Below, piece after piece: positions 23,901-35,900 of a DNA stretch of 64,000 nucleotides (the first letter of the stretch is position 1; each line of letters opens with the position of its first letter). Below the pieces are notes generated by a model. It was not told the origin of the DNA. It worked only from the letters and a program-made list of their open reading frames with translations, and did no database searches. The position numbers were made by a program, and so were the translations under genes. Location: NCBI RefSeq assembly GCF_932276165.1, contig NC_064007.1, forward strand, positions 5,838,001-5,902,000. The letters run 5' to 3'. This stretch comes from Plutella xylostella. Lineage: Eukaryota; Arthropoda; Insecta; Lepidoptera; Plutellidae.

Positions 23901-26900
23901 GAGCGCAGCGAAGCGGAGCGGAGCGTCTCCCAACATAGCTTAAATAATAATAGCGCTGTGAAAACCCCTAGTACCAAAACCTAAAGATAGGTGCGACGAC
24001 GAGCAAAGCGAGGAGGAGCGTGTTAGGTGCACATGTTCGTCGAAACCAAAGCGGAGCGTCTCCCAACATAGCTTCAATAATAATAGCGCTGTGAAAACCC
24101 CTAGTACCAAAACCTAAAGATAGGTGCGACGACGAGCAAAGCGAGGAGGAGCGGTAATAGGTGCACATGTCCGTTAAAAGCAAAGCGGAGCGTCTCCCAA
24201 CATAGCTCCAATAATAATATTTTTTTGTTCATTACACATAATGATATTATATCCGTTGAATAATATATATTAAAAACGTTATATATTATGAACGTTATAC
24301 ATTTTAATCGATATATCAATTGAAATTATACGTTTTGAACGTTATTCTTGACGAAATTATGTATTTAGTAATTATACCTTCCGTTTGTTATACACAGTGA
24401 ACGTTATACTTAATAATAAATTTATATAATACGGGCGTATACCTTGTCAATGTTATACTATTCGTTTTTATACCTCGTATTACTTACCCACCCAAATCTG
24501 CCACTTTTAGTTATTTTATTTTGTTTTCCAGCATCTATGGAGATAACCACTAATACTACTGCTTTATACTGTTTATCCATTATCAGGTATCAATCTCATT
24601 GTGAAATATGATAGGTGGTCTGGTTCCGTGGTTGTATTAAACAATTTCACTTTCCTGTCACTAATAAACTGTGTGGGATTGTGGGATGTAGGTGGATAAA
24701 TAATGATATTTGATAGCCACTCGATACAGTGAAAGTATTGCTGTATTGTCTTAGGTTAATCTAATAATAGGAGCAAGGATTTACGATTTCTCTGGCAGAC
24801 AATGGATGTCAACTTTCTACTTATATACCTAGCCTAATCATCGGAAACCTACAAAGCTAACTTTGTAACAAAATCTTTATCCAACATCGAAAAAAGTGTA
24901 TTAGCGCAATAAGTCGACCGAGTACTTCACAATACCATTTTACACCATGGAACATTTCACATATAACTTTCAGCCATAAGGTGATCTGATCAGCCTGTCA
25001 TCATGTCCTAGCAATCCTAACCCAACGTTCGTGACACTGCAAAGATTGTGTACACCTGTGTACCTATAATCGGAGGAAATGTTTTGATGTACCATATTTT
25101 GATTAACTTCTGTATCACTTTAAATACGAGATATTTCTTTTTGAACTTACACGAAAAAAGAGGGTGGTTATAAGTATCTTTACAACAAATGTATCTTTGT
25201 TTCTGTGTGTCTATCTGTAGCGTACCCACCAAACAGCTGAACCCATTTTCTCGCTCATAGGTAGGTAATGTTTCGCCATGTTTCATGAAGATCGGTTCAG
25301 CAGTTCAAAAGTTATGCGACTGTTAGTGTTAAATGTCAGGTATTGTTCACGTTGTTTATATCGGTTACTTACGACGAGCGAGAGGCGGTGGTGCGGCGGC
25401 GGCGGCGGCAGGCGCGACGGACGCCGCGACACTACGCACTGCTCCTTCTGCTGTGGAATAAACAATGCGTTCAAATAAATTAAATAATTATGCTCACGAC
25501 TGTACCCCCCGAAGGGGTAGTCAGATGTGACTCGCAAGCGAGTAACCCGCTTTTAGCTACATTTCATTTGCACTCACGTGATAGGTCACAAGACTCACGA
25601 GCCGAATCGCCGTTTTTGAATGAGTAGTAGTAATGCACTTAAGGTACACATCTAGAAACTAGCGGTCTTATTCATAAAAAAACCTTAAAGTACGTTTACT
25701 GAGCTCAATAGTTACGGAACACATTAAGCCTATTTGAGGTTTCGTAAAAATCTCTATTCATAATAGTTCCGTAAAGCTTCAATAACTATAGTGATGCTAA
25801 TAGATTTCACAGACCAAACATTTTGACATTTACCCTATTAAGTTGCCGGTCCGACGAAACCATAAACAAAAATAGCGAAAACTTTCATTCATTTCATTTA
25901 TCAATCAAACCTACCTAGTGTTCTTTTCTCTATGCTACTGCTACCTATTCGGAAAATTCAATTTTTTAGGTTATTTTATATGTGCACAGTTACCTTGTGA
26001 AGCAAACATGGAGCAAAAAGACTTAAATAACCCTCCTACTACCTCTACGCTGTCGGGTAAAAAGAGAATTGTCAATAAAATAGAACAGCTGTTGACCGTC
26101 CGCCATGTTTTTGTACAAGAGGAGGTTTACGGAAGTTGTATAGTAGGGTCCAGCCAACTTTAACATATCAAGGTTTTACGAATCAGTTGGAGTGTTCTTT
26201 AGCGCTATTGATCGTTTATGAATAAAGTTTTTTTGACATTTGCTTATAGCAGGCCTATAGGTCTCCCGTAACTTTTTATGAATAAGACCGTAGATGTGCA
26301 GGTTTCCTCATGATGTTTTCCTTCACTGTACGAGCTCTAGTATACATTTTACTTAATTCCAAACAACTCATTGTTACATGTCACCGCCAGGATTCGAACC
26401 AGCATCTGTGGCGTGAGAAGCGGGCGCTTACCCGACTGAGCTACCACCGCTCCTCTTTGTTCTGCATGAAATAAATATATTTTCTTTCTTTCTTTCTTAC
26501 CGCGTGCATGGAGAGCGTGGGCGCGGACTTGCCGAGCGCGGAGCGGCGCATGCGCAGCAGGCTGCCGCGCGACGCGCCGGGGCCATCTTCTGGAAACCAC
26601 AACACGCGTTGAGCCATGGGGTAACATTGTCTTCAATAATTCATCCTACTAATATTATAAAGGCGAAGGTTTGTGAGTATGTGTGTCTATGTGTGTTACT
26701 TCTTCATGTCAAAAAGGCTGAACCAATTGTAATAAAATTTGGTATGGAGTTAGCTGTCATTCTAGATTAACACATAGTTTACTTTTCATCTAGGCATTCC
26801 CACGAGAAAACTTTTTAAAGTTAAGCGAAGCTCGCGGGAACAGCTAGTAATGTAAAAAAAATTGTTAATAATTGTGGTGGATTAGGCCTAAAACCCTTCC

Positions 26901-29900
26901 TTAATTGGGCGGAGACCCGTGCCCCAGCAGTGGGGACGTGATAGGTTGTGATGAATTATAGTAACGATTCTGAAGGGAAGGTAAATTTTACAACTATCGA
27001 ACCTATACTAGACGTACAGTCAAACTTGAGTGACCCTACTCTGGTCATTTAGCAAATGGGCCAATTAAAACGAAATAAATAGCCACTATCAATAATTAAA
27101 TTATAACAAACACGAGTTAAATTCCGTTTACAACTCGTGTCACCCACATATCATGTCATATCATATGGTATCACACGATACATTGCCACACCCACGACAC
27201 AGCTGAGGTCAGCTTAGGAGACAAGGCTGCCTTAGGAGGTCAAGGTCAGCGAAATTTTGGCCATAAGACTGTAGAAAATGGGCATAGCCCACTAAGGTAA
27301 CGCATACTCGAAAAACGTTGAAATAACATAAAAGATTGGAAGTCTGCGGACGAATGTCGCAAAAACCTGGCTAAACTAATACTACACTCGCGAGAAACAA
27401 AAAAAAACAGATACAAAGCAACCTAGTGGGTGGAGCTTTTTCATTGCTCGCGAGGAGTCATTCGTCTAGTCGCGCGCCTTAGACTCGCGCGCCACGCGCG
27501 AGTTGTCCCTCCAGTATTTACCTATTTTTTTTGTCGTCAACTCGCTCGACTGTAAAATATGTAGAGTCAGCCACAAAAGTTATAATTTATTATGCTTAAG
27601 GTAACTACTTAAAATGTATAGGGTACTTTATAGGACTTTACTCTAAAATAAAATCAGTAATTAATCTCGCTTGGCAAACTGTTCTCTTCGAACACCTCCA
27701 AACACAGGAACCATTTTTATTTGTTCGGTCTTTGTTGTATTTATAACCTGCACGAAGCAGTACCGACTTTCCTCGCTGGAATGTTATGATTTCATGTGCA
27801 GTTTTATTACTAGATGGACCTGCTTGTGATGAACTTCCTGGAAGTAATTGTTACAGTTAGGTCTGTCTCTTTGACCAATGAAATAAACGAAATTTGTTTT
27901 AAATTTTAGTGCTAATTCGATATTTAATATAACGGTAATACAACGAAAACGTAACACTGTTTATATTACGGCAAAGTAGACTTGATAATATAGTAAAGTT
28001 AATTTATTATAGGCTTACCCCCACAATACATCAAAATCAGTAAAAACTGCAACACTTTTAATATTTTTGCCCTGTACTGTAGACTGTAAGTAATGCACTG
28101 TACATCTCTGCTTCGAATTAGGAAAAAACAAAAACGACGTCAATAAAACAATGACGTTTTAACCCTTTAAACCGGTTTTTGCATCAAAAACTTGAAGGAC
28201 ATAGCTATGACAGGTAAAATTTACGCACGGGATGAGAGAGATAGCAAACTTGGGTATCATGCGTCATAGGTCACATCCCCTTTTGCCTCATTCTGCACTT
28301 CCAACATAGGCTTTATTGTAGCTTTATCCCGAAATCAAAGCATCTACTTTAATGGCGACTGTCTAGTCGGTACCTTCTTATGCTAATCAGCCAGGGAGTC
28401 AATATTTAACTATATTTTTTAGTTTCCATTCGTTTGCACCTGACCGTACTTTACATGGGCACGCGAGTTGACGATATAAAAAAAAACAGAAGATGCCAAC
28501 TTGCGTGGCGCGCGAGTCTAAGGCGCGCGACTTGACGAACGACTCTATTCCTCGTATGTACACGTAGAGTGCAGGGTATTAAAACCGTAATCCGCGTAAA
28601 TTGAGGTACGTTGGGGTAATTGGGGTGGGTTGATACTTAACCCGAGCAGTCTCCTTTCATCCCAGGAGTAGCGCCACTACATAAAATGAAAAATGATAAA
28701 CGGATGTAACGAATACCTCAATACTACAATTTAGAAGATATTAGGTAATACCAACTTAATACGACCCCAAAACAGGATGTTATCATATCACATTTCAAGT
28801 CATGGAAAATAACAAACTCAACTAAATTAACACTTTCGAATGACAACATAATATATAAAACTCCGCATAATATATGAATGAATACGTTAGCACTTTCCAA
28901 AATCGCGAAACATAATTTTGACCGTGTGCTGTTGCTGTACCGTTGCTCTAAAGATGAGATAAAACGGTAAATAGCATTGAATGGAAGTGCTTAAAAGAAA
29001 TGGCACATAGATAAATGATGATAATAATAACTGATTATTTATTGATGGAGCAGACACTTTTGCGCCCAAAAAAAAATATAAATTTAAATAGATTTTCATG
29101 ATCCAACCTTCGTAGATGAACGTAAAATGCAGAGCAATGTAAGGAAGTATAGTCATTGTATTCCGGGTCTCCGTGAAAGTATAGCAAAAGTTCGTATCCT
29201 AAATAGAATAAAAGTTGTTCAGAAAGAGTCTCGAGTTACCACCTTTCGTTTGATTAATATTTACATGGACATCCTGTAGAAAGAGGTCCAGCTAGATAAT
29301 GAGAAGTAGGTTTCCTTCAATAAGTTTTATTTTGCCTAAGTCTGAATGTACATAAAGGGTGGTGTATTCTATTCTGACGACCGAATGGCGTAGTGGTTAG
29401 TGACCCTGACTACTGAGCCGATGGTCCCGGGTTCGATTCCCGGCTGGGGCAGATATTTGTTTAAACACAGATATTTGTTCTCAGGTCTTGGATGTGCCCG
29501 TAAAATGGCAATAGGCCCGCCCCCTATTACATTGGGACTAACATAACACTCTGGCGAAAAGTGGGTGCAGCAATGCACTTCTGCCTACCCCGCAAGGGAG
29601 TACATTAGTACAAGGCGTGAGTGCGTGTTTTTTTTGTGTTTTTTTTTTATTCTATTCTATTCCGAGGTGGGGCGAAAGGGTCGTGTAATTTCGATGTGCC
29701 GGAAAACACACAGATTTGAATTGGACAAAAATATACATACATACCTCTTCGGTCTAATAATAACTCTCATAAATACCAAACAAACTTTTTTATAAATAAA
29801 CACCGGTGATCGGGTTGCACTATTTACACGGATTCCGGTGTATTTCCGTACAAGATGCAACGCTCAGGGTTGCTGGCGGGCGGCCCACACGCGGGGTCAC

Positions 29901-32900
29901 TCTACTTTACGAAAAAACTGAGCTTTAGAGCGCTTTGTAATTTGTAATGTAACATGTTGCACAGCGAGCATTCGTGCAGTCAGTGCGTAGTGTTACGGGG
30001 AAACTAGCGAGCAACGAGCACAGCGTTGCGTAACATGCTCGCTGGGAATGTTACATTACAGTCCGTAACGTTGGTCAGTACCCACCTTTAGATTCTAAGC
30101 CTATCTCGTTGTGCTAAAGTCTGTTTTTTGTTTTTATTTCTGATACTAAATTGACAGATTCTGAACAGTTCATCAACAGTCCATGGTCCTGCGATTAAGT
30201 GACGTATCTTTCTATTTAGTCCAGTCAAGGAATGAGGTGTAGAGTGCGTGAGCAGGTAACTAAGAGATTCCTTCAGAAACTTGTTAAAGGAGCTTAGGTT
30301 GTTAACATATCAAAACAGACTTTAAACGTATCGATTGCATGACAGCTTTCGTTGGTTTTTGTCAAGATAGAGTGACCCTGCTGAATTCCACAACAACGCC
30401 GATATTTATAAATGTCCACTACGAGTTATTGTCAACGCATTCAGTTTTATAGCTTAAAATAAATAAAAATCTATAGGTAGTGAACATGTCAGCAACCTGA
30501 AAGATGTTTAGGAGATGTCGTCATAATATTTGAATAACTTTAAATTTATGTAAAAATAAAATTACACTTTACTTATTTATACTGCAATGCTGTCTGAATC
30601 TAAAAAGTCTTCAGTCAGATGTTTTTCTTTGTTTTGTTATATTAGCTAATTAATAATGCATACTTACTGAAATTTGCATACTTTGCGTTAGAAAGAAAAC
30701 GTGACTATAAAAGTTAAGTGCGTTGTTTATTTTGTGTTTATAAAAGACTAGCTGTTCCCGCGAGCTTCGCTTCGCCTTAAAAAGTTTTCCCGTGGGAATT
30801 CCGGAATAAAAAGTAGGCTATGTTCTTTCTCAGGGTCTAGACCATATGTATACCAAATTTCATTCAAATCCGTTCGTCGTCCCTAGTTTTGGCGTAAAAG
30901 AGTAACAGACAGACAGACAGACACAGTTATTTTCGGATTTATAATATTAGTTAGGATACCTATTACCTACCTACTTCAAACTTATTATTATGCTTTAGTT
31001 GTTGGTAAATTTATAATGGCAACTAATCTCAATATTGTTGTAATGATAATTTATAAACAAACTTAATCACCACGCCCCTTTACTCCGATTTATGCATAAA
31101 AATATAAATAAATAATCTTGTTATCAGTTCGGCAAACATATTTTTTATGATACGACAAAATTACAATGTGGTCTAGGTCAATTATAAGATTTATAAGTAT
31201 TACTGACATGTAATTATTCTAATTATAAAAAACATACATTCTCTTTATGTAAATGTATGTAATTATAGTAGCGTTTGGCTGAACCGATATTTAAAACGCT
31301 AATCCCGGTTAATCTTAGGTTTAGGCCTAATTTCACACCATTCGGTTAGGTTAAAAATACCTCGGTTTGGTTACATTTTGGACCGTTAAAGTTAGTGAGT
31401 GTCCCACCATGCTAAATCACGGGGTTAACTCCCTTGATCGGGTGATAAACTTGATTGCTGCTGTGGGGTTCCGCTAAGACTTGGTTAAGACCGGTAACCA
31501 GGCAACGGGTTGTTTACTTGTCACTCATTCTGTCAAGATTCAAGATGGAAAAATGAACAGAGCCTTTGATAAACAATATACGAACTAGATGTTGTGTGAC
31601 ATAAAAAATGAAGCGAAATACTGTCTGGGTTTTATATAATGTCAAACCGAGATAAAAGTTTGAATTTATTGTCCTAACCTAACTTGGAACCGCAATATAG
31701 AAACACACATTAATGGCCCTACCTGGAAATCGAACCTGGGATCCCTGGGTGATGAAGCTAAGCTTCTACCACTAGACCACAGAGGTAGATATAAGAAGTT
31801 AAACCTAATGACTTAATGAGAACTATTGAATTAAGTGAAAAATCTTCTAACAAACTATTTTAAAATAAGACCTTACTTAGAAATTGAGGTGTTATTTGTT
31901 GAGTCCTTTCTTTTGCACTGACACTCCATCTAGTTCGTTGTATTGTTTTTCAAAGGGCATGGCGTAATGATATTATTTTCAATGACGGATGTCAAAAAAC
32001 AACCTCGATAGAAATAGTAACCATGGCAACCTCAAAACCAAAAAGTTTGGTTGTTTGAGGTTGTTTGACATTATAGAGACATAGACACCAATTTCAATGA
32101 ATATGACAGAATATTGAATGAAGTGTGAGTGAATGATTCACATAATGCTCGATTTATGAATGATCTGTTAGATTTTCGTCATGGGACTCATCCAATTTAT
32201 TTAACCAAACAAGGGTATTAATCCTTAAACGCGTCGTCAGCAAATCCGCTATTGAGACTGTAACTAACAGAATCATGAGAAACCAGGTCTTAACCTTCTA
32301 ATCCTCAGTTTATCTTCACACCTACCAAACATTAGCTGTAACATACTTACCTATTTATAAATTACCACTCTCAATGGCATACCTACATTACTGACCATAA
32401 AACAATCTAAAGTTATAGTAAGTACAAAGATTTATAAATCGTTTAAGCTATTCGATTAATTCACGATGCTATCAACAAACATATTTAGATTTTTAAAATA
32501 TTTTACCGAATCGTTGTTTTGATGTCTCAATTATTTTTATCTCCACTTGCTCTACTTTATAAAAACGTTGTTTATAAGTTTGTATAATAATATGTGGGGA
32601 TATCTCACACACGGCCAACAGACCCCAAAGTAGGCAGAGCCTTCGGACAGCTGATATATCTGCATACACGGATACATATAACCAATACTCAATTACAAAT
32701 CTATCTTTAAACCAATATATGCCCGGACGGGAATCGAACCCGGGACCTTCGGCATAGCAGTCACGGTCGCTAACTACTACACCGCTCTGTCTTCTGAAGA
32801 GGAGGGTTACTTTAGGTTAGATAAAAAAGCGGACTAAAGTTTTTAGGATTGGACATATCCGTGTTTTGTTTCAGTCTTCCTTGATGAATGCTTTTATGGT

Positions 32901-35900
32901 CTATTTCCGGTTATATTATATTCAAATATATGTATTTATTAAATGTACCTATATTGTATGTGTTTGGCCAGAGTATAAGACGCTTGTAACAAGGCAGAAG
33001 TTCAGTAGGAAATATAAAAATTAAAGTATTTTAAATTGTGGATGCATCTTAAGAATATTAAAATTAAATAGAAATTAAAACAAAAATCATTGCATACACA
33101 AAAATACGGTTTCTAATTTGTGATTATGAAATTCAAAACAAATAAATCTTTCTTTATTTATCTGCTTACAAAACAACAACGCGGCCTAACGTGAAAGAAT
33201 TCGTGATGTTTTTCCAAGGGACTCGCCGCGATCGTTTCAGACCCACATTAAACTTTCAGCTGAAGAAATAGCATACACATGAGTTAAATCTGCTGACGCC
33301 TTGATTTTTAAGTGGAATCACCTTTAGGTATATACTTTTTTTATTGTAGCACTATTTAGGTTTTCCAGTTGCCACGTTTATTGCCCTATTGGTAATATTA
33401 TGTACCTATTATAGCTGTCGCCGCGAGCTTCGTTTCGCCTTAATAAGTTTTCCCGCAGGAATTCCGGGATAAAAAGTAACCTATTTCATTCAAATCCGTT
33501 CAGTAGTTTTGGCGTAAAAGAGTAACAGACAGACACAGTTAATTTCGCATTTATCATATTGGTTCGGATTAGGATTACTGTTGCAAAGTTAGCGCTGTCG
33601 GACCCTTGTCATAGTATGGTATGGTGCCCCTAAACTACCAAATCTGCCTACATGTACACGTCAAGGGTATCAGATACATTAACAATACGCAATAAAGTAT
33701 TCAGCTCGTATCTCGCTGCGTGAAGAGCTAATCTTCATTATGTGTTCCGAATTCTGATCAGTTATTCTGACGTAGTGGTTAGTGACCCTGACTGCTATGC
33801 CGAAGGGCCCGGGTTCGATTCCCGGCTGGGGCAGATAATTGTTTAAAGACACATATTTGTACTTTTTGTGTAGATATATCAGCTGTCTGATCTTACCCAT
33901 AACACAGGCTCTGCCTAGCTTGGGGTCGGATGGCCGTGTGTGAGATGTCCCCACATATTATAATATTTATTAACAGCGGTGTCCAAAGATATATCAATAC
34001 GAACTAGATGGAATGTCACGTACAAAAACAAGGCTTGCAAAATGTTTTACGCATTTTGTTTACTGTGAAACTTATACTATACTCTTACTACTGATTTGGC
34101 AATTAAGGAATTCTCAATTTTACAAGCATTAAGTAAAGAGTGCTTCGTATTCGCAAAAATTATAAGGTGTCCCACAACTCAAAATTGTGCAACGCCATTT
34201 TGTTCGACTGGAAATTCGCGACTGCAGCAATTAAAGAAAAGCTAAAGCTCAGTCTAGGTGTATAGACTAGGTTAAACAAAAATAATATACCTAATGGACT
34301 TGGACAGTATGGGCCGGTCGATAGGTGAAAACCTCGGAGGTATGTCTGATGGAACGCGAAACGTACGTAATTGTGTAATAAATTATATGGAAACCATGTT
34401 GGCCATCTACACTCTATTTAAACACGGTGGTTTGTCGTATATTATGCATAAAAAATACATTCTTTCTTCGTTATTGGTTTAAAACTTGAAACATAGTTTC
34501 ATAAATTCAAATAAAAAGGCACACTAAGATTGTGTACCTTTTCTATTCTATTCTCTGTGGGGGTGTAAGTACCTGCACCTGGCTCTCTCGAGTGGAACCT
34601 TTGTGCATATCCCCAAGGTCTAAACTGCCTTCCTAAGCTTGGACCATTTCCCACCACGCTGGTCCACTGCGGGTTGGTGGGTTCACATATCTAGATGTGC
34701 TAAATCTAGATATGCAGGTTTCCTCACGATGTTTTCCTTCACCGTAAGAGCGATGGTATACATTGTACTTAAGTTAAAAGAACTCATTGGTACATGTCAG
34801 CACCGGGATCGAACCCGCATCTTTGTTTACCTTTTATGCAAAGTACGAATATCTCAAAGTTGCAGCACAGAGATTAGTTTCCTTTTACGAAACGTTCTAT
34901 TCGTATCCGTTGGACACGTTTTATAAATATATATTTTTCGAGCCATTTGGAAAATATTGTCAGAAAAACCGGTCCACCGACAAAAAATGCATGACAAAAG
35001 TGTTTTCTACGCCCGTGTAGATATCGTGATGGTGACGGGTGACAGTCACGGTTAAAAAAAGCAACTTACCAGGAGGGTCACTCTCTAAACTAAATGGACC
35101 AACGAACGAGAATAGAGTAGTTGTTAGCGCTGTAGTTCGTATATCGTCAAGCGAGAATAACCCCCAGATTAGTACGTTTCACCATGAAACTTTGAGTTGG
35201 TAAGCTGGTATACAACACTCAGGGTCAAGGCTCTCTTATTATATCTAAATATCGTATTTATATAATACACACTTTCGACGCCGCAAACTGTTCCTGAATC
35301 ATTGTTTTGTTGCATTGAATCAAACGTAATTTATTGTGAAAATTATATGAATCTACTGAACGAATTTTCATGACATTTAGCATGCAGGAAGCTTTTCATC
35401 CCGGAATTCTCACAGCAACAACTAGTCCATAATGGACTAACTTTTACGTGTCTTTCTTTACGAAATCAAAGCACTCTGTCTGTGCTAACCACTCTCTCGA
35501 AGCATTAAACATACATTGAATGACAGCTCTCCGAAACTTATTTCATCAAGCCATAGTAACCTGTAACGTGGCGACCATTGCTATCTTTCCAATCAATCAG
35601 GTCCACCAGTGAAATCCATAAAATATAACTGATAGATGTCGCTTTAGACACGCTTGTCTATTCAGAATAGGGTGCCCGAACTTAGTAAACTATTCGGACC
35701 CCGAGGCCCGTGGCCCAGATAGCTTCGTCACGAAATGTAAGGAAACCAGAGGTGTTTGTTGTTACACTGTCTACTTGGGCGAATGATTCTATGTAATCAT
35801 ACATTATATCTCTTTTGTCGTCTGTATAAAGCCGCGTACACACCGGGCCAACGAACGCCAACGAACGTTTTTCGTTGGCCTTCGTTTCTGCAATCTGCCC

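Larger units (their letters stand above)
15846..25372 (-). other. MAST intron 3 (9.5 kb)
   Basis: Holds the tandem repeat at 15846-16250, a low-complexity retroelement tail at 17575-17725, the element 18062-18648, SINE pieces, the MITE 22610-22810 and the MULE-like element 23064-24489. From 16500 to 17570 and 19110 to 21660 I see only AT-rich intron. Confidence 0.7.

Noticed and set aside
34294..34482. 62-codon plus-strand frame starting MDLDSMGRSIGENLGG with a following GTATGT
   Set aside because: Looks exon-like at first, but no partner exons, no known domain and no conservation test available.
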